Shown: one piece after another, positions 18,277 to 27,236 of the stretch
Layout of the letters: each line of letters opens with the position of its first letter
Position numbering within the stretch: the first letter of the stretch is position 1
Origin: an uncultured SAR92 cluster bacterium
GTDB lineage: Bacteria > Pseudomonadota > Gammaproteobacteria > Pseudomonadales > Porticoccaceae
Assembly (NCBI GenBank): GCA_902596775.1
Contig: CACJVE010000009.1
Span: 1 to 64,000, forward strand
Length of the DNA stretch: 64,000 nucleotides
Direction: 5' to 3'
Translations under genes and position numbers: made by a program
Notes under the pieces: model-generated
Seen by the model: only the letters and a program-made list of their open reading frames with translations
Databases searched by the model: none
Told to the model about the DNA's origin: nothing

Positions 18277-20430
18277 ATGAAATTTAATATGCTTTTAATT
18301 ATATTTTCCTCCCTATTTATAAATTCATGCGCGATTTCCAAAGGGCCACCAGACATTGTAAACGAATTTGAAAATTATGATGTATTCATAGAGCGTGATA
18401 TTAGAGGTGTCCCACATATCTTCGGTGAGACTGATAGAGACGCGGCATTTGGCTTTGCTTATGCACAAGCTGAAGACAACTGGGAATTAATTCATGACAG
18501 CATTCCGTTTTTCAGGGGATCAAATGCAGCCATCAATGGCTTAGATGCAGTCACAACAGATTATCTAATCCATTGGCTTGAAATTTGGGACTCTATTGAC
18601 AAATATTATGATTCAGAGCTCAGTGAACACACCAAAGAATATCTCAATGCATTTGTCGATGGTTTAAATTTTTATGCCTCAAAACACCCAGAATCAACCA
18701 ATAAAAATCTCTTACCTATAACATCTAAAGACATTATCGCAGGCTACATGGTCAGACACCTTCTTTTTTATGGTTTCGAAAGTTACATAACTGAACTTTT
18801 TGAAGAAAAACGAGCACGACCTATTAGTATGAAAACAGAAGAAAACCGATTAAACGAAACTTTACAACCTGACGGTGTTGTCATTGATAATCTTCCCGTC
18901 GGATCAAATGCAATTGCCGTTTCCAAACCTTTTACCTCTGATCAAGCTACTAGAATCGCGATTAATTCACATCAGCCTGCTACGGGTCCTGTCGCTTGGT
19001 ATGAAGCGCATATTCAATCTAAAGAAGGCCTGAATGTGATGGGTGGTTTATTTCCAAGTAGCCCCACAATAGGTGTAGGTTTTAACGAAAACTTAGCCTG
19101 GGGTGCTACTGTTAATCGACCAGATTTGATGGATATCTTTGTTTTAAAAATTAATCCAAATAATTCACGTCAATACCTTCTTGATGGCGAGTGGCAGACG
19201 TTTCGCGAAAAAACAATATCTTTGAGAGTAAAAATATTAGGGTTCCTGCCCTGGCGTGTGAAACGCACAGTTTTATATTCGAAACATGGTCCCGCTATTG
19301 AAACTGATCATGGCACATATGCAATTAGATATGCGGGAATGAATGAAATCAAACAAGTGGAGCAGTGGCTTGCGATGAGCAAAGCAAAAAATTTTGATGA
19401 ATGGTTTTCAGCTATGGAAATGCATACATTCGCTAGCTTCAATTTTGTTTATGCGGACCGAGAGGGAAATATTGCATTTATTCATAACTCTATGACACCA
19501 ATTCGAGAACCCGGTTACAACTGGAATAACTATCTCCCGGGTGATAAAAGCTCACTGATCTGGAAGGACTATATGGATTTTAATAAACTTCCTATGGTTA
19601 TAAATCCATCATCTGGCTATTTAATAAGTGCGAATCAATCTCCATTTTTTGTGACAGCAGAGATCGACAACCCAGTAAAAGACAATTACTCACTGGAAGA
19701 TGGGTTTCCAACCAGAATGACCAATCGAGCCGTTAGAGGGCTTGATTTGCTCTCAAATCTAGACTCCATTGACGAAAGAACATTTTTTGAGATAAAGCAT
19801 GATAAAAAATATAGTAAAAATTCGCGCGCATACAAGTATCTCAAAAAAGCAATCCTCGCAGACTCAAAAGAATTTAACTCAGAAAAACGGGAATTGTATA
19901 GAAGCGCTCAAGCGATTCTAAGAAATTGGGATGCGTCAACAGCGAAAAATAATCAAGGTGCCGCTTTAGGTACCTGTATCATAGGAGCAGAATGGTTAGC
20001 CGAGCAACAAGGTAAAACTCCTCCTGATCCCGTTAAAGAGTTGAAAAGGTGTACTGATTTAATTCTTGATAAAATGGGCCGCCTTGATCCTAACTGGGGC
20101 TCAGTAAATCGTCACATAAGAGGAGATATAAACGTTCCACTAGGTGGAGGCCCCGATACATTGAGAGCAATTTATGGTATTGGTCTTGAAGAAGAGGGAT
20201 ATCTAACCAACATTGCAGGTGATGGTCTATATTATTTAGTTTCATGGGATGAGAACAAAAAACAAAAGATTTCAGGTGTTCACCAATTTGGTTCTGCCAC
20301 TTTAGATTCGAGCTCTTCTCACTACTCGGATCAAGCTTTAGATTTTGCAAACGAAGTTTTACACGACCCACTGTTTGATGACAAGAAACGTCAACATTTA
20401 ATCGAACGGAGGTATCGACCGGGCGAATAA
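18277..20430 (+). CDS. Penicillin acylase-family lipoprotein (Ntn hydrolase)
   Basis: A 717-residue N-terminal-nucleophile amidase. The self-cleavage site GSNAIAV gives the nucleophile Ser210. Upstream lies the alpha-chain motif DVFIERDIRGVPHI and FGFAYAQAEDNW; downstream SHQPATGPVAWYE, NLAWGAT and the late HQFGSATLDSS. It has a lipoprotein leader ending INSC (Cys18), so it is anchored in the periplasm. I choose ATG 18277, preceded by GGGAAAA, over a TTG at 18250. The family hydrolyses amides such as beta-lactam side chains and acyl-homoserine lactones; here it may scavenge N-acyl amino compounds or quench signals. Its stop directly abuts the convergent DUF1800 gene. Confidence 0.9.
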   Translation: MKFNMLLIIFSSLFINSCAISKGPPDIVNEFENYDVFIERDIRGVPHIFGETDRDAAFGFAYAQAEDNWELIHDSIPFFRGSNAAINGLDAVTTDYLIHWLEIWDSIDKYYDSELSEHTKEYLNAFVDGLNFYASKHPESTNKNLLPITSKDIIAGYMVRHLLFYGFESYITELFEEKRARPISMKTEENRLNETLQPDGVVIDNLPVGSNAIAVSKPFTSDQATRIAINSHQPATGPVAWYEAHIQSKEGLNVMGGLFPSSPTIGVGFNENLAWGATVNRPDLMDIFVLKINPNNSRQYLLDGEWQTFREKTISLRVKILGFLPWRVKRTVLYSKHGPAIETDHGTYAIRYAGMNEIKQVEQWLAMSKAKNFDEWFSAMEMHTFASFNFVYADREGNIAFIHNSMTPIREPGYNWNNYLPGDKSSLIWKDYMDFNKLPMVINPSSGYLISANQSPFFVTAEIDNPVKDNYSLEDGFPTRMTNRAVRGLDLLSNLDSIDERTFFEIKHDKKYSKNSRAYKYLKKAILADSKEFNSEKRELYRSAQAILRNWDASTAKNNQGAALGTCIIGAEWLAEQQGKTPPDPVKELKRCTDLILDKMGRLDPNWGSVNRHIRGDINVPLGGGPDTLRAIYGIGLEEEGYLTNIAGDGLYYLVSWDENKKQKISGVHQFGSATLDSSSSHYSDQALDFANEVLHDPLFDDKKRQHLIERRYRPGE

Positions 20431-23103
20431 TTATTGTTGTATCTGAAATTCAGGCGCCAAAGCCGCACCATAAATCAGTAGTTTATCACGATCACAAATC
20501 GGTGCTGATACACAACTCGCACTCTCTACCTGCTCAATAAGCTCGGAACGGGTTCCTGAGTTAGAGGTCCTTTTTAACTTTCCGCTATTCAGATAAAAAT
20601 CCACAAAATCAACCAAAGCAGTTGCTTTCTCTTGCGTATCACCTGGTGTGCTCTCCCAAAGATCTCCTAAGCCAGTGGTATCAATTCGAACCCTTGCCTC
20701 TTCGCTGGAGAACGGATTTCGTCTGAAATTGACAAATCCATTATGGAGAAGTTGGTCATATTGATTAAACATTGAATAAATCTGACTCTCTGTTATCAAA
20801 GTTAATTCTGGGGCTACGAGGCCCTCACTCGCTAGCTTGCCAGACGGTGAATAGTCTGGTGAAAAGAAATTAAAGACTGATGGTGCCGCTTGTGCTTCTT
20901 GTCCAATACCCCCTCCCACATTTCCAATCTTGATAAAAGTTGCGTTTGAGGCAAAATGATCAGCATTCACATAGTCAGTTTCTATTAACCCTAAATCAGC
21001 ATCGCCCTCTCCTAACGCTATCTTTGAGCTAGCATTAAAAAGCCTAAATACTGCCGTCAGCTGGAGGATTGGCTCTTTAAATTTTCCAAATGAGCTAGAT
21101 GCGACCACAGATGGTGAACGCGCTTCGGGATCCAGCAAAATAGCTTTAATCACTTGCTTTAAATCACCATCTTGACCAAATGCCGAACTTACCTTCTCAA
21201 TGTAAGCGTTGCTTGGATTTGAAGTTACAAACCTTTGAATTAAGCGACGTGCTATAAAAGGTGCTGTTGTGTTGTGTTCAACTAAAGCTTCGATCACCAT
21301 TTCGAGCTCATTTACGGCTTGATCAACACCAGTGTCTGCGCTCCCAGGTATAACTATCTGATCCCCATTATCAACAAATAAAAGTTTCTCTTCGAAGTCA
21401 TGATAACTTGGGAAAAATTTCATTGGTTGAGTCCAACAATAATGTAAAGAACCATTTGGACCGCAATAAGAGCGGTTAAAATTAGTATTTTCATAGACTG
21501 AGTTTCCAGTACTATCAGCAGCATAACTGAGCCCAAGTCCAGTAAATACTCTAGCTAAATTACGTATAGTCTCGTTATCGTATGTCGCAAGGGGGAGATT
21601 ATCATCACCAAGAACTACCGAGCCGTCTTTATTTCTGTGCACTAATCCGAAGGTAAATAGCTGCATAACTTCTCGTGCATAATTCTCGTCTGGAAAAGTT
21701 CCAGCGTCCTCATTTGCTTTGCTGTTTATCAGATGACTTAAATATACACCCATCATCGGATGCAGGGTGACATCCTTGAGCAAAGCTTTGTATGAACCAA
21801 ATGATTCGTTAGCAAGTGTATCCCAATATGAACCCAAACCTTGCGGCCTATTACGAATCATGGAATTTTCTGTACTTATAACTAAGATTTCACTAAGAGC
21901 AAAAGTCATCCTCTGCCTAAGTTGATCATTTGCATAAAGAGCAATAGGCCAAAAACTCTCTCTTTTTAGTGAACTCTGGCTATATTCAGAAAATACAGAG
22001 TAAGTATGATTATCAAGATCCTGCATGCTAGTTCTCGGAGCTGATATCTGCTGATCTATCCATAACTCATAAACCTGCAGGCGATTTGCGCCATCTTGAT
22101 CAATCAAACTACGCAATTGCTCATAATCTCTCGGAGTCGCACCAAATGTAGCCTGATTAAGAAAACGAACAATATCATAGTCAACATCAGCCACCGTTAA
22201 CTCTTCTTGGAGAGGTGGCTCTGCAAATGCGTCAAATGACATATAGGCGAGAATCTCACCACCAGGATTGTCTGCAGAATGAACATTTACATAAAATTCT
22301 CCATTAAATAGAGTGTCTAACATTTGCTGTTTTGTGGTAAAAATACCCCCTGGTTCCATATTCCATTCGTACTGACTTAGAGAGCCACTTTGCTCTAAGT
22401 CTTCATCCTTGATGTCGTGGATGACTGTCCCAGAAGGCGATAAATGAATATGTTGATCGATTCTTTCGCTGCCTAAATTGTCATATGTGTACGTGAGCAC
22501 TCCTTTTGAATTATCACCCTGCAATAAAAAACTCAGTAGCCCGGAAGCCGCAGTTTGAACATTATCCTGCGATCTAAACGTGCCCAGGAATAATCTACTA
22601 TTCCCGTATTCATTCGATGCATCATTTATCAAAATTTCAGCAGATATTTGATCAGATAAAGTGTAACCACTATTTTCAACAGCTGTTATAACAAGAGTCT
22701 CTGGTACCTCTCTCACATCATCTGAAACTGGTCGAATAATAATTCTTTTTGTGCTCTCACCTTGTACCAAATTAATCGAATCACTTAGAATTTCATCATT
22801 CTCATTAAATAATTGGTAATCATTAGAAGAGGCGGAGCTCTCTACCGGGGATTCACTTCCAGCAAAAGCTAGTAAAACTTCTATAGCTTCCGTATCGCCA
22901 GTTCTACTGATCAAAATTTCCGCTGCAATTCCAGATTTTTCATACGCCATATTTTGATCAACTAGCAGTGAAATTTCCGAGGAGGCTGGTGGCTCAGGAG
23001 GAGCAGGTGGGGATGGAGCTGGTTCAGGAGGAGCACCTCCACCGCCGCCACACGAAACAATAAGAGTCAGAAAAACGAAACTTGTTAGCTTTATATACCG
23101 CAT
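20431..23103 (-). CDS. DUF1800 surface lipoprotein with Calx-beta-like and CHRD domains
   Basis: An 890-residue multi-domain protein. A lipobox IVSC (Cys18) is followed by a GGGGG and Pro/Glu/Ser-rich linker (residues 19-43), then a Calx-beta-like domain (about 45-150; SSNDYQL, RPVSDD), a CHRD domain (about 153-290; YVNVHSADNPGGEILAYM), and a long DUF1800 domain (about 305-890; RFLNQATFGAT, NYAREVMQLFTFG, LARVFTGLG, FIARRLIQRFV). The gene directly downstream on the same strand is DUF1501, its standard partner. The pair is exported and widespread, of unknown function. The addition of CHRD and Calx-beta suggests adhesion or extracellular binding. Confidence 0.9.
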   Translation of the reverse strand: MRYIKLTSFVFLTLIVSCGGGGGAPPEPAPSPPAPPEPPASSEISLLVDQNMAYEKSGIAAEILISRTGDTEAIEVLLAFAGSESPVESSASSNDYQLFNENDEILSDSINLVQGESTKRIIIRPVSDDVREVPETLVITAVENSGYTLSDQISAEILINDASNEYGNSRLFLGTFRSQDNVQTAASGLLSFLLQGDNSKGVLTYTYDNLGSERIDQHIHLSPSGTVIHDIKDEDLEQSGSLSQYEWNMEPGGIFTTKQQMLDTLFNGEFYVNVHSADNPGGEILAYMSFDAFAEPPLQEELTVADVDYDIVRFLNQATFGATPRDYEQLRSLIDQDGANRLQVYELWIDQQISAPRTSMQDLDNHTYSVFSEYSQSSLKRESFWPIALYANDQLRQRMTFALSEILVISTENSMIRNRPQGLGSYWDTLANESFGSYKALLKDVTLHPMMGVYLSHLINSKANEDAGTFPDENYAREVMQLFTFGLVHRNKDGSVVLGDDNLPLATYDNETIRNLARVFTGLGLSYAADSTGNSVYENTNFNRSYCGPNGSLHYCWTQPMKFFPSYHDFEEKLLFVDNGDQIVIPGSADTGVDQAVNELEMVIEALVEHNTTAPFIARRLIQRFVTSNPSNAYIEKVSSAFGQDGDLKQVIKAILLDPEARSPSVVASSSFGKFKEPILQLTAVFRLFNASSKIALGEGDADLGLIETDYVNADHFASNATFIKIGNVGGGIGQEAQAAPSVFNFFSPDYSPSGKLASEGLVAPELTLITESQIYSMFNQYDQLLHNGFVNFRRNPFSSEEARVRIDTTGLGDLWESTPGDTQEKATALVDFVDFYLNSGKLKRTSNSGTRSELIEQVESASCVSAPICDRDKLLIYGAALAPEFQIQQ

Positions 23104-23109
23104 TTTCGC

Positions 23110-24585
23110 CTAGCTCACCTTGATAAAATTTAGATTAGTTTGCTCATCAAAAGGGCTATCAAAGTTTTGGAGTGATGGAAATATAATATTTAAATCACTT
23201 TGAGCAACACCCATCCAATTTGCAACAATTGCGGAGCACTGCGATGACGAATTCGTTGGAATAAACCTGCCACGGCCGACGTCTAGACCACTTCCTAGAG
23301 CAAGATCAGGATGAGTCCCAAAGAATTTACCACCATCAATCATATCTCCAAAAGCAAAGGCATGGCCACTCCATGCGTGATCACTCCCACTTGTACTTGG
23401 ATCATTCCCATTTGGAGTGAGTGTTCTTGCAAATTCTGAACCCACGTATGTTAAAACCTTATCATAATCACCTTGCTCCATAAGACAGTCACGGAATCCT
23501 TTCAGTGCTGCATTCATCTCTCTCATCCGATTTCTGTGGTTGGGCAGCATATTCGCATGTTGATCAAAACCATTCATTTCAACAAAATAAATTGGCCTTT
23601 TATTGGACTCTTGAGATCGTCCTTTTATCATCTTCGCTACAGTCTTTAGCCTATTTCCAATCACGCTATCAGACTCAACACCTGCATTTGTGAATATATC
23701 ATCAAAATTAACTCCAGAACTCTCAGCAGTTGAAAATGCCGATTCTATAATCTCTTGAGCAACCGTGGCAGAGCTAAAAACATTGGTGTATTTCTGTGCC
23801 ATCAGATGTGCGTTTTCATCAATAGTCGCCATATAATTTGTCACCATCTGACTTCGAGCACCCTCAAATCGCTTCAATGGAACAATACCTTCATTACCCA
23901 GTGTATATGGATTTATCTCCCCCTCTAAACTGACTTGAAATGGATTCAATCCCGCTAATGAAATTAATGGCGATATTAGTGGATTGGTATTATATGAGGT
24001 TAACAACTCGGCCAGTCTCCCTCCCCATCCATAAGAATATCGACTCGTGGGCTCACTTTGGAACTGTCGCTGCTGATCGGAATGTGAAAATAATTTCGGT
24101 GGCAGACTGACTGATTGCGTGGTATTACCCATGTATTGATCTCGAGTAACTGGGGCGACAAGATTCCCAATATTGCACATCACCGCGAGCTCTCTATTGT
24201 TAAACATTTCAGCTAAATGCGCACATTCAGGGTGTATGCCAAAACTACTTGACTCAAGTTCTCCAAAAACCCTCACTGAGTTTTGTATGTTTAACTCTAT
24301 GAGTTCAGATTGGCTTAAACCTAAAACGCCTCTGTTTGTCACGTAATTATTTCTGAGCGCGCTAGAGCCAAGTGGTGCAAAAGTATTAAATGAATCATTA
24401 CCACCATTCAAAAAAACGAATACAAGAGCTTTGTATCCTTCGGTACTTGCCATTGACTGGCTTGCTCTCATCAATCCTGCGACTCCCAACGAGTTGGATG
24501 CTATCGCTGATGCAATTGCAAAACGTGACGTTCCTCGCAAAAACGAACGCCGTGACAATAGATGTGACCCACAATCTTTAACCAT
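23110..24585 (-). CDS. DUF1501 exported protein (Tat substrate)
   Basis: A 491-residue protein with a twin-arginine leader (SRRSFLRGTSRFAIASAIAS, residues 11-30). The body holds the DUF1501 block with the sulfatase/alkaline-phosphatase-like motifs FVFLNGGNDSFNTF, MNGFDQHANM, VLTYVGSEFARTLTPNG and GSDHAWSGHAFAFGD. It is transcribed ahead of DUF1800 with a 6-nt gap, so the pair is one operon. Folded export through Tat fits a metal-containing enzyme of the alkaline-phosphatase-like superfamily. Substrate unknown. Confidence 0.92.
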   Translation of the reverse strand: MVKDCGSHLLSRRSFLRGTSRFAIASAIASNSLGVAGLMRASQSMASTEGYKALVFVFLNGGNDSFNTFAPLGSSALRNNYVTNRGVLGLSQSELIELNIQNSVRVFGELESSSFGIHPECAHLAEMFNNRELAVMCNIGNLVAPVTRDQYMGNTTQSVSLPPKLFSHSDQQRQFQSEPTSRYSYGWGGRLAELLTSYNTNPLISPLISLAGLNPFQVSLEGEINPYTLGNEGIVPLKRFEGARSQMVTNYMATIDENAHLMAQKYTNVFSSATVAQEIIESAFSTAESSGVNFDDIFTNAGVESDSVIGNRLKTVAKMIKGRSQESNKRPIYFVEMNGFDQHANMLPNHRNRMREMNAALKGFRDCLMEQGDYDKVLTYVGSEFARTLTPNGNDPSTSGSDHAWSGHAFAFGDMIDGGKFFGTHPDLALGSGLDVGRGRFIPTNSSSQCSAIVANWMGVAQSDLNIIFPSLQNFDSPFDEQTNLNFIKVS

Positions 24586-24765
24586 TTTGTAACTTTATAA
24601 TCCTTTTCTTTAGAAGTAAGTATATTTTAAAACGAATCATAGTTACATTCAGCCTACTTAAAATGTTATCAAACAATATACTATTTTTATCGACAGTTAT
24701 ACTTGATACCATACATGAGTTATTTAAATAATTTTTAATAGTTGTTGCCTTAGAGAAATTTCAAG

Positions 24766-25605
24766 ATGTCTATTCAGTGGTACCCCGGACATATGCATAA
24801 AGCTACCAAAGAGATAGCTCGGAGCTTATCTTCCATTGATGTGATTATTGAAATATTAGATGCCAGAGCCCCACATAGCTCTTCTAACCCGGTAATTGAC
24901 AAAATTGTCAAAGAAAAACCAGTGATTAAACTTCTTAACAAAAGCGATCTCAGTGATCCTCTCGATACGAAAAAATGGCAGCAATACTACAACAAGTCTG
25001 AGTATCAAAATTCCATTGCTATTAATGCAATGACAAGTGAGTCAAAAAATGAAATCGTGAATTTAATTTCACAACTAAGTGAACGAAAAGAAGGGAAAAA
25101 TACGTTGACTATGGTCGTTGGAATACCAAATGTTGGTAAATCAAGCGTGATAAATATGTTGGCGGGCAAAAAGATTGCAAAAACTGGTAACGAACCCGCA
25201 ATTACAAAAGGTCAACAAAAAATTAATTTAAGAAATGGCATTATGTTAATTGATACCCCAGGAATCTTATGGCCGAAAATAGAGGACCCTGAAAGTGGAT
25301 TAAAATTAGCTGCATTGGGATCAATCAGAAATACCGCTGTTGGATATGATGAAATCGCTATCTACATCATAAAATTTTTAATTCAAAAATACCCTGATTA
25401 TTTGAAAGCTAGATACAAAATAGATCTTTTATCTCAAGACGAACATGAAATCATTGAATTGCTAGCGAAAAAACGTGGGTGCCTCTCTAAAGGCGGCAAG
25501 ATAGATTTAACAAAAATATCAGAAATTATTGTTGATGAACTTCGAACAGGTATCTTTGGCCAAATCAGCTTTGAGAATACTGAAATAGTTGCGAGTAAAA
25601 TCTAA
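24766..25605 (+). CDS. Ribosome biogenesis GTPase YlqF/RbgA-like
   Basis: A 279-residue circularly permuted GTPase. The start IQWYPGHMHKATKEI is diagnostic of YlqF/RbgA. G motifs occur in permuted order: LLNKSD (G4), then GIPNVGKSS (G1), then DTPGILWPK (G3). In Bacillus, RbgA is needed for late 50S assembly; proteobacterial homologues are less studied. It lies 64 nt upstream of the DnaQ-Cho fusion on the same strand and is divergent from the DUF1501-DUF1800 operon across 180 nt. Confidence 0.93.
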   Translation: MSIQWYPGHMHKATKEIARSLSSIDVIIEILDARAPHSSSNPVIDKIVKEKPVIKLLNKSDLSDPLDTKKWQQYYNKSEYQNSIAINAMTSESKNEIVNLISQLSERKEGKNTLTMVVGIPNVGKSSVINMLAGKKIAKTGNEPAITKGQQKINLRNGIMLIDTPGILWPKIEDPESGLKLAALGSIRNTAVGYDEIAIYIIKFLIQKYPDYLKARYKIDLLSQDEHEIIELLAKKRGCLSKGGKIDLTKISEIIVDELRTGIFGQISFENTEIVASKI

Positions 25606-25669
25606 ATAATTGAATCCTAATTAGAACGATATTTCGTACGGTCAAAGACCTTTAACAATTACTAAAAAA

Positions 25670-27193
25670 ATGCAACTAGATTGGTTTGAAAAATCCTTCT
25701 CCTCGATTTCTAAAGGCTTTCCAAAGAAAATGGTGCTTTTTGACTGTGAAACGACAGGGGGTAATCCAAATTACCACAGGATTATTGAAGTCGGGCTATT
25801 AATCATTGAAAACGGTCTCATAATTGAAAGATGGCAAAGTTTTGTTAATCCTGGGGTAATAGTCCCCGAATTAATCACTAAAATTACCGGAATCGATTCA
25901 GAAATGATTCGCAATGCTCCAGATTTTGAGCAACTATCGAATAAAATTGAGGAAGTTTTAAAAGATCGTGTATTTGTTGCTCATAATGCTCGGTTTGATT
26001 ATGGCTTTCTAAAAGCTGAATTTGCACGTCTTGGATTGAAGGTTAATTCAAAAACACTATGCTCAGTAAAGCTCAGCCGATATTTATATCCTCAATTTAA
26101 AAGTCATGGACTTAGCGCAATAATAAAAAGATTTGATCTTCCTATAGCAAACCGTCACAGAGCACTCGATGATGCTGAAATGATTGCTGAATTTTTTATT
26201 CGTACTTCTCAAATATTTGATATTGATGCTATATCAAGCGCCTGCGCCTCGCAATTTAAAAGGCCCTCAATACCTCCAAACGTAGCGGTATCAGAGATTG
26301 ATAAGCTTCCCCAAAAACCTGGCGTGTACTATTTTTATGATAAGGACCGGAATTTACTTTATATAGGTAAGAGCATTAACATCAATAACCGAGTAATGTC
26401 TCATTTTTACTCGGATCATAAGAACTCGAAAGATTTTAAATTAAATCTAAAGATTTCTCATATCGATTTTAAAGAAACAATATCCGACTTTAGTGCACAA
26501 CTTTTAGAGAGCAAAGAGATTAAAAGTCTCAATCCGATATATAACAGACGTTTAAAAAAAACAAAACATCTGTATCAAATCAAAACGAAAACCAATGAAC
26601 ATGGGTATAAAGAGATAGACATTGAAAAAGTTCAGATTAATGACGAACTGCTTCTTGATAGGTATGGATTATTCCGGTCTCTTACTCAAGCAAAAAAACA
26701 GATAACTAAACTTGTAGATGAATATTCACTTTGCCATCAATTATCCTGCTTGGAAAAAAGTAGAAATAAAGCATGTTTTAGAACCCAGCTGAACAAATGT
26801 TTCGGTGCTTGCGTTAATCAGGAAAGTGCTTCAGATTACAATCTGCGAGTAGATTCAGCTGTAAGAAAATATCAGAGACATATTTGGCCATATGCAGGTC
26901 CTATTCTTATCGAAGAAAAATCTACAGATTCAAATATCGAAAATGCTTATCATTTAATCAGTGATTGGAAATATATAGGACAAATTAAAAATGAGGAGGA
27001 TTTTTATAATTTTGGATTGTCGGGAAGCTCTCGCCCAATTCTGAAAATTCCCTCAGAGAAAATTAATTCTTTACAAGATTTTGAATTTGATTTGGACACT
27101 TATCATATATTAATAAAATTTCTACTCGCAAAAAGTGAAATGAATAATCTTAGGATATTAAATATTTCAAAAGTCTCAGATAATCATCATTGA
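25670..27193 (+). CDS. DnaQ-type 3'-5' exonuclease fused to a UvrC-like GIY-YIG endonuclease (Cho-like)
   Basis: A 507-residue two-domain nuclease. Residues 20-180 form a DEDDh exonuclease: Asp25 and Glu27 in FDCETTG, Asp110 in HNARFD, His163 and Asp168 in HRALDDAE. Residues about 210-300 form a GIY-YIG nuclease of UvrC/Cho type: KPGVYYFYD, LLYIGKS, Arg241, and a glutamate in LLESKEIKSLNP. A Cys-containing region (around residue 372) has the KCFGAC element also seen in Cho/UvrC. The protein likely cuts and trims damaged DNA; the fusion is known in other bacteria, but the role is not settled. Confidence 0.92.
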   Translation: MQLDWFEKSFSSISKGFPKKMVLFDCETTGGNPNYHRIIEVGLLIIENGLIIERWQSFVNPGVIVPELITKITGIDSEMIRNAPDFEQLSNKIEEVLKDRVFVAHNARFDYGFLKAEFARLGLKVNSKTLCSVKLSRYLYPQFKSHGLSAIIKRFDLPIANRHRALDDAEMIAEFFIRTSQIFDIDAISSACASQFKRPSIPPNVAVSEIDKLPQKPGVYYFYDKDRNLLYIGKSININNRVMSHFYSDHKNSKDFKLNLKISHIDFKETISDFSAQLLESKEIKSLNPIYNRRLKKTKHLYQIKTKTNEHGYKEIDIEKVQINDELLLDRYGLFRSLTQAKKQITKLVDEYSLCHQLSCLEKSRNKACFRTQLNKCFGACVNQESASDYNLRVDSAVRKYQRHIWPYAGPILIEEKSTDSNIENAYHLISDWKYIGQIKNEEDFYNFGLSGSSRPILKIPSEKINSLQDFEFDLDTYHILIKFLLAKSEMNNLRILNISKVSDNHH

Positions 27194-27236
27194 CTCTATT
27201 TAATGTAAAATTATCAATAAAAAATGGTATTAATTA

